Shown here: positions 46,164 to 58,063 of the stretch, piece by piece
How positions within the stretch are numbered: the stretch's first letter is position 1
Layout of the letters: each line of letters opens with the position of its first letter
Source: Batkoa obscura
Lineage: Eukaryota; Entomophthoromycota; Entomophthoromycetes; Entomophthorales; Batkoaceae
Length of the DNA stretch: 64,000 nucleotides
Direction: 5' to 3'
Assembly: GCA_030770535.1 (NCBI GenBank)
Contig: JASVEC010000024.1
Location: forward strand, 248,001-312,000
Position numbers and translations under genes: made by a program
Notes under the pieces: model-generated
Database searches by the model: none
Told to the model about the DNA's origin: nothing
What the model saw: the letters and a program-made list of their open reading frames with translations, nothing else

Positions 46164-48462
46164 GATCAGAAAATAATAATAAAAAAAGATAATTGGATTA
46201 TGAATTGAGCAAGGATAAAAATAAGCAAATAAACTGGTATAATAATTAATAATTGTGCTATAAAAAGAGAGTTACCTTTTCTACAAGAATTGACAATTGA
46301 ATTGATAAACTTAGGGGCTTCAACACAGTGAATGAAGATAAAAGATTACGTTGACTTTTAGCTTAAAACTGAAAATTCAATTAAGCAGCCTTTTTATTTA
46401 TATGATAAAATTTTAATCAAGCCTAGAGGATTTTTACTTTTGTATTTGAATTTATAAAAATAATTAACATCCCTTAATTAGCCTCTCTATCTAAAAAAGG
46501 GAATAGTTATTATGAATTCAACGTCACTTTTTTTAAATTAAGAATTTAATTTCATTTTGTGATTTCATGCTAACATTTAATGCTAGCAAATAAGTAAAAT
46601 TTGAATTAAAATGCAAATGTTAGAAATTGCTATCAAAAGTAAAATAAACTTGAAAAAAAAAAAATAATATCAATTTCTGGTATATCAGTTAAATTACCAG
46701 ATGGTAATTTGATATTTCAATTTAGAATCTATTTTTAATAATTATCAACTACTAAAATTGGAGTCATTAGCTTGACTTCCCCTTAATGTTAACGAATAGT
46801 TTTATCCTACATCAAGATACCATAACTCAAATCAAGAAGGGTAACATAACGTTATTAAAAACCGGTTTAATTATTATTAAATCGAGAACAAACTTTATGA
46901 ATATTCTTTTTTAATACAATATTAAATAAGTAGTCTTAATATTATTAAAAGATAAAATATATTCAAGTTATTCTTACATTTACAACATATTAATCGTTAT
47001 TCTATTATATATATCTTTAGAATCATATATATATTTTTAAATATTTTCTTATTTCTTAGTGATCTTTCTGGTTTATTAAAAGACTATTTAAATGCCATTT
47101 GATCATAACTATTCTTTAACATAATAATCTTGTAATATTAATTAAGTGTACCGAATCGAGCAATATTAAAAGTAATTAATTAATAATTTAATTGATTAAA
47201 AATTAAAATTCAAATATAGAAATTTGGCTATTATTATTGTTAATAATTATCCTTTTTCTATTTTTCCTGATGATATTAAATTTCCTTAGAGAAATCAGAT
47301 TGATGTTGCTAAATAGTATTGTTAATTATCTTTATGGTATTTATTGTTGTCATATTTATCTAATATGTTTAATAATTATTTAAAGCTTAAATGAAAACCT
47401 CAAAGTAAATATTAAACAGATGGTTCTATTAAAGATTTATTAAATAGCTATTTAATAAATTAATACAAAAAAGGTATTTAACTGCCTCAACATCATTACT
47501 TCAAAATCTCACAAAAGCGGATAACATTTCCTTAAGTTTGATTCACATAAAGTAACTATAATATTTTAAATATTTATGAAATGAGATCATTAAATAATGA
47601 ATAAATTTTATTGTACTATTGTAAGTCAATGATTACTAACAACCTTCTATTTATTTTTAGAAATGTTGAATAGATTACATGAATAGATAACAAGCTGATT
47701 TATATAAGGGAGGTGAAATGAATAAAATGGGAGATTTACTTGGTGAATTAACTGGTATATGAACTTTAAAATTCTAGGCTTTAAAATCGGGCTTATTCTC
47801 ATTAAATTTTTATATTTTAAAGAAAAAATATTTTATCTTTGATACAACATACTTATCTCAAGTTTTTTAACAAATGTTTACTTATATATATCGAATTAGT
47901 ACAATCTTAATACTTCAACATATTTACATTTATCAATAAAATATTTTATGTATGTAGTTTACTATATAATGCTTTAATAGCATTACTCATTCTATTAATT
48001 CAAGTAAATTGAATATTAGTTAGATGTTTCAGAAGAGTCATGAATTATTATGAAATATCATTGACTTTATTTCCTATCAACTATAGCCTACAAATCGATC
48101 AGTTATAAATTGTAGCTCTGGGTAATTGTGATAAATCTATAGTCAATATACCTCATTTAATAGGCTTACATTTGATATGTTTGTCATTAGCTATTTAAAC
48201 TTTAAATCATTTGAATCTAAGATTAAATATTTAGTAACTTTAAGAAGGTTAGTTATCTAAAATTAATACACCTTATATAGCGTATTTTAATATTTTTAGT
48301 TGTTATTCGGATTCTTATCATATGTAGTAAAAGAAACGATCATTTTTTATAATAATTAATATGTCGATTTAATTTAACATAGTTCAATAGATATACCACT
48401 TTTAAACTGATAGGTCTCAAATTTGTTTAAAGTATTAGCTTTTGACATTATTAAATAACAGT

Positions 48463-48592
48463 TTATAGCTTATAGTTTCCTGACTTCAATGTTTGTTAAA
48501 GAATAGTTTATAGTCTACTAACTTCAGTATTTGTTAAGGAATAGTTTGTAGTTTACTAACTTCAGTCTCGTTAGAGAATAGTTATAGTTTCC
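48463..48592. repeat. degenerate 38-bp minisatellite, about 3.5 copies
   Basis: The unit begins agtttatagt and contains actaacttcagt and ttgttaa(g/a)gaat. Copies differ from each other by a few bases and small deletions. Confidence 0.8.
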
Positions 48593-48770
48593 AAATTTTC
48601 ATATTAAAATTCAGTCTTTGTTGAATAATTCTATGAATTAAGTTAAAGAGTCTTAGTAAACAAATAGAAAATTGGTTTCTTTAATCTTATACTAGTTTAA
48701 AAATAAGATAGATAAAAATATTGAATTTAATTTTTATCTTCTAAGTAATATTAAATATTGAAACCTTAAT

Positions 48771-48876
48771 ATAGAAGGATGCATTTTTGTATTTAAGAAT
48801 TTTACTAACGATCTTTTCACTTGAATAATGTTTAAAAGATAGAAAAAATGATGAGATCAAAAAGATATCCCCATAT
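48771..48876 (-). mobile_element. miniature inverted-repeat element, copy 4
   Basis: Opposite orientation to copy 2. Ends ATAGAAGGATGC and ATATCCCCATAT; core AATGTTTAAAAGATAGAAAAAATGATGAGATC. Diverged at the left terminus. Confidence 0.8.
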
Positions 48877-48943
48877 ACATAAATTAAAATACAAAAAAGA
48901 GAGTTTTAGTTAAATAATCTATAAAGAAAAGTCGGAAAGTTTG

Positions 48944-49074
48944 AAGAATGGAAATACTAGAAAGGGTATGGAGTGGGATTTTTTTCCAAAATCTATTCTG
49001 TGTTGTAAATAGAATATATACAATAGAATTATGTGAAAAATCCTCTCCATACCCTTTCTAGTATTTCCATTCTT
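48944..49074. mobile_element. foldback element with 30-bp perfect inverted arms
   Basis: Left arm 48944-48973 (starts AAGAATGGAAATAC, ends GGGTATGGAG) is the exact reverse complement of 49045-49074. With one or two mismatches the pairing runs on both outward and inward, to about 40-45 bp. The 71-bp loop is AT-rich. It looks like another miniature element, unrelated in sequence to the 105-bp family. No coding capacity; an open frame across it is incidental. Confidence 0.8.
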
Positions 49075-49077
49075 TAA

Positions 49078-49183
49078 ATATGAGGATGTTTTTTTTGACT
49101 TCATCACTTTTTCTATCTTTAAGCGCTATTTGAGTGGAAAAATTGTTAGTAAAATTCTTAAATATAAAAATACATTCCCATAT
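49078..49183 (+). mobile_element. miniature inverted-repeat element, copy 5
   Basis: Same orientation as copy 2, opposite to copy 4. Ends ATATGAGGATG and CATTCCCATAT; core TTAAGCGCTATTTGAGTGG. It starts only 3 bp after the right arm of the foldback. Confidence 0.85.
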
Positions 49184-49715
49184 ATTAACCTCTTTTTATA
49201 GTCTAATTTTTTTATAGGTTTTTACTTCTTTTAATCCCTTCATTTACTTTATGTTTAAAAAGGAGTTTACTTCAGCAGAATAGCCCACATTCTTTCGAAT
49301 TTAGAATAAATACATTCTATTTGTAAATAAATAACTTTTAATATTTCAGTAAAATTATATTACCGAATCATACCTTCCTTTTTCTATTTTTACAATCTTT
49401 TTTCAAAATAAAGTCTATTAAACTTTAAAAATCCTTAAATTATTTAAATTATTTAATACAAATGATATTGTTTTTATAATTATATTATTCTAATAATCAA
49501 ATTATATATTAATAATAAACTAACAACTTATGAGAAACAAAAGATAATTTGGTTATTTAAATTAAATAGATTATACTATAAAAAACTATATTTAAACTTA
49601 TTAAATTGAATATTCATATATAATAGTAACATTTGGAAGATATCAAAATAATCAAATTATAATTTTTATTTGAATTATTAAATATTCAAATTCGTTATCA
49701 ATAATTACTAACTAA

Positions 49716-51545
49716 TTATTTTCGATGATAATATATTAATCCAGAACCAATTACTAATAACATAGCAATTATACTTTTATCGTTTCTTTTACTTAATTGA
49801 TAAGAGTCACTTTCTTTATGAATATTAATATCTTGTTTAATCTAATAAATTATGAAATATCAATATTAATTTGTATATTTTTTAAATAAAATATTATTAA
49901 TTCAATTTACCTGACCATACCATATAGAAATTGGTATAAACAATGAGTCCGTTGGAACTGACTTTTTAATAATTTGAATTGAATAAGTCTCAAAGATATC
50001 TACTACATTATCTAAACTAATAGATTCCATAATAAGCTAGATAAAAAATTAATTAATATTTTATCAAATTAAAATTATTAATAAACAAATATTACATTAA
50101 CTGCTTCTCCTTTACGGATTTTAACATTCTTTTTAAATACATCTGGATTATTATAAACTAATGCAATTGTTGAAATAGCCATGACCTAATAAAATGAATA
50201 TAAAAAATTAAGAATTTATTTTAAACTAAATATCAAAGCTTACTTGTGGAATAGCACAAAAATTAAAACAAGATGGGTTTTTAATTTTAGACATATATTT
50301 AATACAGTCTTTAGCATGTTGTAAGGCATTAAAACAAAGTTCATTAAGGCAATCTACAGCCTAAAAATATAAAAAAATAAAATAAATATTATTATTTATA
50401 AATTTATAAATAGTTTTACTTTCGATTGATTTTCTTCTTTTGTAAAATCACCAATATCTTCTACATATTTGTTCCATATTTCCTTTGGCCAAAAGCAACG
50501 ACCATCGATATAATCTTCAAGATAATCACGTATAATGTTTACTTTCTGTAAAAATAATCCCATTGAATTAGCCCTATTAAATCAAATTCTATTAATATCA
50601 ATTTAGAATATTATTATTAAAATTAATTACAATTCTAAATCATCAGCAATAGAAGGATCTTTTATATAATAATAACAATAACAATAATTAATAAAATATT
50701 GAATTTGTTTTTAACTATAATTAATTTACCTTCAAGTCCAGATACAGAAAATAATCGAGTTAAGCCATGACCAACTAAACCAGCTACATAATGACAATAA
50801 AGATCCCAATCTTGAATTGATTCTACTTTTCTTTGTGCAAAATCAGCCATGCCATTAGCCATTTTCTTAGTAATATCTATAATTACTTGTTGATATCTAA
50901 TAAAAAGTATAAAAATAAAAATAAAAATAAAATAAATATTAATTACTCATTTTTAAGTTTTAAAAATTCTTCAATAACTACATCAAATTCTTGTAATAAT
51001 ATAGCATCTTTTTCGTTAGGGCCATCTAATTTGATTTTTTAATATTAATTTGTTTTATTAGCTTATAACTTTTAATTTACTTTCATGAAAAGTCCATCCT
51101 TTTTGTTGAATACTATTATGAAATTCTCTTAATAATTCTAATTTTTTTTGTAATGGTATACTCATATCATCCTCTATATAAAAAATAGAATGAAACAAAG
51201 TTATTTAACTTTAATAATAATCATTAAAATAATAATTACCAATAGTATCTAATCCTCTTAAAATAAGATAAAATAAACAAATCTATATAAAAAATTCCAT
51301 TATTAATATCCCTAATTAAGTTGAAACTAATGAATTACTGGAAGTCTTAGTTCTTCGTCTAATTCTAAGATAACAGCAGCAAAAGATCTAGAAGTTAAAA
51401 GTAAAAACTCATAACATCTTCTTTCTGTATTAGATTTAATAAAATCTAATTTTTGAGTAGTAGCATTGGATGAAAATTTAAATTTTAATAAGGAATAGAT
51501 TTCTCTTGGGTAAAACAAGGACTCTTTAATAGCTTTAATGGACAT
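49716..51545 (-). CDS. erg9: squalene synthase
   Basis: Eleven exons give roughly 440 residues from the ATG at 51545 to the TAA at 49716-49718. The enzyme couples two farnesyl diphosphates to squalene, the first committed sterol step, at the ER. Both Asp-rich motifs are present: LRGLDTIEDDMS and DYLEDY. Other conserved blocks are [65 protein letters not shown] and [19 protein letters not shown]-terminal hydrophobic helix ([16 protein letters not shown]) before HRK would anchor it in the ER. Several exons are short (for instance the one coding [14 protein letters not shown]). Introns of this gene are very AT-rich and a little longer than average. Confidence 0.96.
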
Positions 51546-52060
51546 TTTGTTTGTTAAATTATTATAAAAGATAAATGAATTTGACTTTTTAAATTAAATT
51601 TAAATTATTTGGAATCAAACTTACTCAATTCTTATTGGTTCTTAATTCCATTTCGGGGGATTTTTCAGTTTAAAAATCTTTCGATTTTTTAATGATTGGG
51701 TGGATCTTAATTATAAATAGATATTTGTTAAAATTTCAAATATTAATAAATTATTACTATTACACTAATAAAATACTTTATAAAAAGATTTAATTTAATG
51801 AGAAATAAAATTAATTTAATTTGAGTTTCTGTTTTTTTGTAATTAAACATTTATTTTTATTAATTGTTTTGAATTATATTAACTTACTTTTTTTAATAAT
51901 AATATTATCTTCTATGAGATATTGAATTATTTTATAATATTTAATTTTTTACACAAAATGAAATTAAACTCAAGTATTTAAAAATAATTTTACTTAAATT
52001 GATTTATTAATGAATTGAAATTTACTATTATTATTATTTATTATATTCTATTTATTTACA
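51546..52060. other. intergenic spacer
   Basis: AT-rich spacer between two genes on the minus strand; nothing recognised. Confidence 0.4.
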
Positions 52061-53908
52061 TTAACTGATAGATTGTTTTGTTTGATTCAGTAAAGTTAAG
52101 CTGTTTTCATAATGTTTAAATAATATCTAAAAAATAAATTAATAAAATAAAGTGAAATAAAATAAAACAAATAAAATAATTACTTCCTCACAATTAATAT
52201 TCTCTCTTAAAGCCATTAATACTGCTTCTCTACATATACCAATTAATTCAGCATTCGAACAGTTTTCACTATTTTTAGCTAATAATTGAATTTCATCTTT
52301 ATTTAATTTATTAACAACCTGAATTTTTTGAATTTCATTCATTAATATTTGATATCTTTGATTGAAATCAGGCAAATTAAAATAAATATGATGACCTATA
52401 CGACCTTGTCTCAAAATAGCATTATCAATATTTTTTAAATTATTAGTAAGACCAATAATAATAATTAAATCTTTTAAACTTTGAGAAATAGAATAGACAC
52501 CATCCATTTCAGTTAAAAAAGTAGTTAAGATTCGATGTTGTGAATTTTCAGTAGTATCAACATCATTCATTCTTTTAGGTAATAACATTTCAATTTGTTC
52601 AATACATAATAACGTTGGTGCATTGTTTTTTGCTTGTTGGAATAAATTGACTATGTTTTTTTCTGTTTCTCCAACTATTTTAGAGCGTATTTGAGTACCG
52701 TCTAAATTTAAGTAACTTATGTTTAATTTGTTTGCTAAACATTGACATAACATTGATTTTCCAGTACCACTTAAGCCATAAAATAATATTCCTTTAGGTA
52801 TTTTATTTTCTATTTGATTGCTCTCTGAATTCATCATTAATTCTAATGGCTCTATTAATATTTCATTTAATTCTTCTTGAATTTTTTCCATACCTTGAAT
52901 ATCCTCCCATTTATTATCATTATTCTTTTGGACTGTTAAATAACTTAGTTCATTTTTAAAATTAAATGGTAAATAGTTATTTAAAAAATTTTCAAATGAT
53001 TGTTTTAATTCAATTATAACTTCTTCATTATTATTATTATTATTGTTATTATTATTATTATTATTATTATCGTATACAAATACCTTAAAAATAGTTAATT
53101 GATATTCAATTAATAATATTAGTTTATAAATAAATTACATTATTTTTATCCATTTCTTCTAACATAACTCGATGAACCATATTTTTTAAATCAGCTGGTG
53201 TGAAATTAGATGTTAATTGAGCAATATTATTACTTAATTCAATAGCATTATTATCTAACCAAGGTTTTAATAATTCCAATAATAATAATTCTCTTTGTCT
53301 CAGATTAAGTTGATTTAATTTTAATTCAAAATTTAATCTACCACTTATCATCAATTCTTTATCTATTTTATTTAATTCTCCACTTACTTTTAAGAAAGGG
53401 AATTGATTTAATGTATCATTAATATTAGAATAAATATTTACCTAATAATAATAATTTATTATTTTCTTTTGGTTTTTTTAAATAAAACTTAATTATTGAC
53501 TTTTCATATTCTTTTAGATAATGTATATCATCTATTGCTAATAAATTAAAATCTTCTTTTTCTTTTTCCAATAACTTGTTTAAATTATTTCCAAAGTCAT
53601 TATTGATATTCATATCCCAACAATCTTTAGCTTCAAGAAAAGTAGCTTTAAATGGACAATAAGCTAATTCATTCATTAAATTTTATTATTATTTAATTAA
53701 AATTGATTGAATATTTAAACTTACCGACTAATTGTTTTAAAAGTGTACTTTTTCCAATTCCATTAGGACCAAAGATAATGATTCCTTGATTATAGTTATT
53801 AACTAATACATCAATTATCATTTGTTTTAATTCAATTTTGGTAGGTTGATCCAAATATTGTATTGAGTTGGCTACTTTCTCTATCCATAATTTTATTTCA
53901 ACTTCCAT
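52061..53908 (-). CDS. tandem AAA+ ATPase, Afg2/SPATA5L1-like, with altered motifs
   Basis: Five exons give roughly 580 residues from the ATG at 53908 to the TAA at 52061-52063. There is no N-terminal domain; D1 starts at once with Walker A FGPNGIGKST and a Walker B-like LLAIDDIH. D2 has Walker A GLSGTGKS, then LLCIEQIEMLLPKR where LLFIDEID is usual, and DNAILRQGRIGHHIYFNLPD. The C-terminus (REAVLMALRENINCEE, KHYENSLTLLNQTKQSIS) most resembles SPATA5L1/AFG2B, with Pex1 second. Afg2-type ATPases release factors from pre-60S ribosomes. In D2 the Mg-binding Asp is Glu and the catalytic Glu is Gln, so ATP hydrolysis by D2 may be weak or absent. A run of about 14 Asn sits in the D1-D2 linker. Orthology is uncertain. 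Confidence 0.75.
53027..53069. repeat. trinucleotide repeat coding for poly-Asn
   Basis: (ATT)n on the + strand, interrupted twice by GTT, reads as AAT/AAC in the AAA ATPase gene and gives about 14 Asn between the two AAA domains. Confidence 0.9.
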
Positions 53909-54175
53909 TATTAATTGTATAAATATCAACTTATTGAAAATTATTATTAATTTAATGAAATAAAAAGTTAGCAATAGTATTCATATCTTGTCACTTTAAT
54001 TGATTTTTTTTACTAAGTTGTATCTTATTTTATTTTGCAAAATCATCAGCATTTGCGAGGGGGAATTGCAAACTTCTATCTTCAATTTATGCATTAAAAA
54101 GAAAACTCAATATCTTCAAAAACTTCAAAATAAAATAAATTGAGCTTGTTTCTTCTACATAAAAAATCATAAAAA

Positions 54176-54753
54176 ATGAATCAAGGACAAGGCCATAATA
54201 ATGCTACAAAAGTACAGAAAGTGATGGTACAACCAATTGTAAGTATAATCTTTTTATCAAGTCTTTTTATTCTAGTTCTTTTTTAATAGAATAATTTTAT
54301 TTAGACATTAATCTTCAAACATTTTCAATCCGTAAGTCATTAATTATGAGACCTTTTATAAAATTCTAATGTTTTTAATTTCATTAAATTTGAATAACAG
54401 AGAGCTAAAGTTCGAGTTTGGTTATTTGATCATAAACAACATTATATAGAAGGTCAAATTCTAGTAAGTGGTTTTTTAATGAAAAATAATCATTTAAATA
54501 AAATAATTGTTTTATTTAGGGTTTTGATGAGTTTATGAATCTAGTAATTGAAAACGCAGAAGAGGTTAAAAAAGTAAAACAGTCCGAAGAAGATAAAGAA
54601 GTGAAATTTAATAGAACTAAATTAGGTAAATATATATAACAAGAATTTTATTAATAGAGTTTATTTAATTAACTTTTTTTAAAAAAATTAGGTCGTCTTT
54701 TACTTAAAGGTGATAACATCTCTTTAATTCAAAGTGTTACAGATAAAAATTAA
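54176..54753 (+). CDS. smE: small nuclear ribonucleoprotein SmE
   Basis: Exons 54176-54238, 54305-54331, 54401-54463, 54520-54625 and 54692-54753 give 106 residues. Sm1 motif: RVWLFDHKQHYIEGQILGFDEFMNLVIENAEEV; Sm2 motif: LGRLLLKGDNISLIQSV, with the RLLLKGDNI core typical of SmE. SmE is one of the seven Sm proteins forming the ring on spliceosomal U snRNAs. Exon 2 is only 27 nt. A short insertion of charged residues (KQSEEDKEVKFNRTK) separates the two motifs, slightly longer than in animals. The gene is divergent from the AAA ATPase gene with 267 bp between the two ATGs. Confidence 0.96.
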
Positions 54754-55371
54754 AATGAGTTATTGAAATAAAATAATGCTTTTTTATAAGTTATTATTTT
54801 ATAAACTAATTATAAGAATACTGAATAATGAATTCACGGTATTTCACTACCTCAATTGTTAATGGTTTTATTTCTAGTTTATTAATTTAAGTAAATTTAA
54901 GTAAGAATTAATTATTTCAAATTTAGTATTATATAAATAGTTAATTGAATGTTAGCCTTTTATTAAAAAATAGGATAATCATTTTAGTTTCTAAACAAAG
55001 TTGAGGCTATAAAAAACAAGCAAAAGATTGTATGATTTTAAATTCTTATTACAATAAAATGATTGTTTTCTTTTAAATGTGTAAATAGTGAAAGTCTCAA
55101 ATTCTTCTTTAAATTATTACTTTTTAGATGCCATAGCTATTTTTATTATAGGATGAAGATATTAAAGTATAGCTATTTTGAGATCATAAGAATGTTATAA
55201 AAGTAATTCAATTAATTATAAGCAAAAGGATAATGACTATTTGATATATATTAAGTTGAAATTTATACTTCAAATATAATATACATTATTAAAACAATAA
55301 TTTAAAACAAGTGCTTATCTATACCATAGTGTAAGAACCATTCGACAAATCGATTACTATAATTTAAAAAG

Positions 55372-55478
55372 ATATGGGGATGTGTTTTTGTATTTAAGAA
55401 TTTTACTAACAATTTTTTTATTCAAATAACGCTTAAAAGATGGAAAAAATAATGAACCCAAAAAAAACATCACCATAT
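55372..55478 (-). mobile_element. miniature inverted-repeat element, copy 6
   Basis: 107 bp, ends ATATGGGGATGTG and ACATCACCATAT. It shares its last ATAT with the first ATAT of copy 7. Confidence 0.88.
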
Positions 55479-55581
55479 GGGGATGTATTTTTGTATTTAA
55501 GAATTTTACCAACAAATTTTCCACTCAAATAGCGCTTAAAAAATGGAAAAAATAATGAAGTCAAAAAAAACACTCCCATAT
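55475..55581 (-). mobile_element. miniature inverted-repeat element, copy 7
   Basis: 107 bp, ends ATATGGGGATGTA and ACACTCCCATAT. Same orientation as copy 6 and directly abutting it, with a single ATAT at the joint. This is the copy closest to the family consensus. Confidence 0.88.
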
Positions 55582-56033
55582 AGTACAAGCTAAAAGTTTA
55601 TTAGAAAGTTAAAGAAGACGAAGATCCAAATTGAAACTAATTTTGATGTTGTAACGATTATGTATGAATATAAAATATTAAAAATCAATCCCTTTTAGAT
55701 TTCTAAAAAGTACAGATACAATTCAACTTCTTCCAATAAACCCTGATTTCTATTCACTGTTATTCTAAAATTTTATTAATTTACTTAATTAGTCTTAAGT
55801 TTAATTGGGCCTTATATTCATATAAAAGAGCTTTAAAACTTAATATTTTCTAAGATCAGGTATTGGATTTACCTTACCTCAGCTTATATCAATTCATTAG
55901 CTGGTATTCCATTAAGTTTAAAAACTTTGAGGCGTTTGTGACTTATATATGGATCTGTTACGTAATTCAACTCAATAAAGCTCAAAATACAAAAATACAG
56001 TAAAAATATAAAAATACTTTGCTTGTATTTTAT

Positions 56034-56819
56034 TTAAAAAGGGGTAGCAAAAAATGTTTTACAGAGGGTTTGAAAAGTGGCATCAAAATTAGTTACTGTT
56101 GCAAACAAAAATAAATAAATGGTAGTATAAGTACCAATGTTATAAATGATAGAACGAGGTAATGCCAAATTGGCAATATAAAAACCAAAATGAAGGAATC
56201 GAATTAAGGTATTGGTTGTTGCAAGGCTATTAAAGTTTGATTATTAATATAATAACAAAAAAGGAAAAAATATTACAAAACTATTTTATCAGTAGGTACA
56301 TTGGCTATATAAGCGGATAATACAGCAGCTGCAAAACCTAATAAATGAGTTAATTTTAATAAAATAATCAAGATTTTTAAACTATTACCTGGAAATACTT
56401 CATGAGCATTCATATGAGCGCCATTAAAACGAGCAACCAAACCAGTAGCATTATGATCATTTCTACGTGGATGCTATATCAACATTATTTTATAATGCAA
56501 AAATTGACTATAATTTAAGACTTACATTATTGTCATAACCCTCTTTAGAAAGCAACGCTCTAGCAGCCACATTTGCAATCCCAGTAATTTTATCTGTAAA
56601 AAAATAATTAACACCAAGAATAGCTAAAGGTAAATTTTCTTTAGAAACATAGTTCAATAGAAAATTGGGAAGTAATTGATGGATATATTCAAATTGATGA
56701 AAATGGGCAATAAAGGCAGTGGAGATAGAAAACATGGCTATTGGTACAATGGCTATTCCTAATACCCCAATGCTGGGTTGTTTGGCTGGTATGGAAGTTT
56801 GATCTTTGTTATTACTCAT
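56034..56819 (-). CDS. MAPEG-family membrane protein
   Basis: Four exons give roughly 190 residues from the ATG at 56819 to the TAA at 56034-56036. Four membrane helices are visible: GVLGIAIVPIAMFSISTAFI near the start, one around FAAAVLSAYIA, one around FGFYIANLALP and one around YTTIYLFLFATV. The segment ARFNGAHMNAHEVFPGFAAAV is the MAPEG signature (R-A-x-x-N-x-x-E-x-x-P, here with H in place of the usual Gln/Asn context). MAPEG enzymes are glutathione transferases or peroxidases of microsomal membranes. The loop between helices 1 and 2 is longer than normal and contains HQLLPNFLLNYVSKEN. The glutathione partner reaction cannot be told from sequence. Confidence 0.85.
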
Positions 56820-57283
56820 TATTAAAGTTAAAGTTAAAGGTTTTAGTTACAATTTGGTACTTTATAGGTGATGATAATGACGTAGTATTAATTAATCCAA
56901 TCATCTTTTTTTTAAAGTAATTAGAGATGCTGAATTAAAAATTAACGGGTTTTAACTCCTTATTAAATAAATATAAAGTTAAATTGTAATATTGAAATAT
57001 AATTAAATAGTACTAATAATATCATACTACACTAATATGACATTGGTATCATAAATAATTCTATTTATTATACTTTTATCTATATATTATATGTTATAAA
57101 TAATAGACAATTTTTCATTATACCAAAGTAAAATATAATAAAAAATAATAACAATCCAAAATTAAACTCATATTTTAATAAAGTAATATTTTTCCTAGTA
57201 AGAAGATTAAAGGGAAGAAGAAAAAATAGATTATTTTAAGATAGAAAAAAATTAACGAGTATAAAAATTAAGATCTAAATTAG
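56820..57283. other. intergenic spacer
   Basis: AT-rich spacer between two minus-strand genes; nothing recognised. Confidence 0.4.
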
Positions 57284-58063
57284 TTAGAAGGTACCGTTAG
57301 ATAAATGAGGATTGGTCATATTTAAAGGTGTAGTATTACCATAAGGGGTGTGAATTGGGCTATTGTTATATCCCATACCATTTTGATCTGAAGTCATATT
57401 ATAGTTATTAAACCCATTACGAGAGTTAGTTCGAATGGCATTATTACAACGATCTTTACCATATCTTATAGTACAACCAGAATAAGCTTCATTGCGTTGA
57501 ATACGTTCATAAGCAGAAACCGCATTAAGTAAAGTAGTAAAATTAACAAAACCAGTATTCTTGTTACGAATAATATGGATTTGCTCAATTTCACCAAATT
57601 CGGAAAAATCTTGACGTAATTTATCTTCACTTACTTCAGCATCAATACCACCAAGATAAATATTTCTAGTAGCACCCTTTTGTAAAGCGTCTTGTAACCT
57701 TTCACTTAATGGAGTTGGTTTACCCCATCCAACTTTAATTCGACGATTTTTAACTACCACGTTAGAACTATTGGCATGATTAAAAAAATCAATCGCTGCT
57801 TTTGGATCTGCAAAGGTTACAAATGCACAATGTTTTTCAATCATTAATTTAATATTGACTACTAAACCACCTCGAATAACATTACACAAATCTTCAGTAG
57901 TTACCTCTTGTTGTAAATTACCTAACCAGAGTTGACGTGCGTTGGTTGGATCCATTAAGTCTGAATTACCATTAGCCATTAAATTCATATTTAAAGCGGG
58001 TTGATATGGATTAGGTGAGATAAAGTTATCATTTATAAAATTCATGTTTTTAAAAGAGATCAA
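57284..58063 (-). CDS. two-RRM RNA-binding protein, Nrd1/Msa2-like
   Basis: An intronless ORF of 259 residues. RRM 1 starts at RQLWLGNLQQEV, with IRGGLVVNIKLM and HCAFVTFADPKAAIDFF; RRM 2 starts at RNIYLGGIDAEV, with FGEIEQIHIIRNKNTGFVNFTTL. The segment IKVGWGKPTPLSERLQDALQKGATRNIYLGGID between them is typical of the fission yeast Nrd1/Msa2 family, whose members bind U/A-rich RNA and delay the switch to sexual differentiation. Nrd1 proteins have four RRMs; this one has only the C-terminal-type pair, followed by an Asn/Gly-rich tail. It is either a shortened paralogue or an ancestral form. The start at 58063 gives a short Asn-rich leader; a second Met at residue 7 is equally possible. Confidence 0.85.
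   Translation of the reverse strand: MISFKNMNFINDNFISPNPYQPALNMNLMANGNSDLMDPTNARQLWLGNLQQEVTTEDLCNVIRGGLVVNIKLMIEKHCAFVTFADPKAAIDFFNHANSSNVVVKNRRIKVGWGKPTPLSERLQDALQKGATRNIYLGGIDAEVSEDKLRQDFSEFGEIEQIHIIRNKNTGFVNFTTLLNAVSAYERIQRNEAYSGCTIRYGKDRCNNAIRTNSRNGFNNYNMTSDQNGMGYNNSPIHTPYGNTTPLNMTNPHLSNGTF

Larger units (their letters stand above)
46164..49715. other. 3.5-kb gene desert with mobile-element remains
   Basis: The longest stretch without a gene in the window. It contains a 38-bp minisatellite (48463-48592), a 30-bp-arm foldback (48944-49074) and two inverted copies of the miniature element on either side of it (48771-48876, 49078-49183). The left 2.3 kb shows no convincing exon. Confidence 0.45.
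54754..56033. other. intergenic with two abutting miniature elements
   Basis: 1.28 kb without a gene. The only structure is the pair of miniature elements at 55372-55581. Confidence 0.45.

Noticed and set aside
47206-47765. A frame in the gene desert that looks protein-like if its stops are ignored
   Set aside because: It has about as many stops per codon as random DNA of this composition, so there is no real evidence for a coding past and no family is recognisable.
48919-49107. A 62-codon open frame across the foldback
   Set aside because: It runs through the two arms of an inverted repeat and into a miniature element; no protein pattern.
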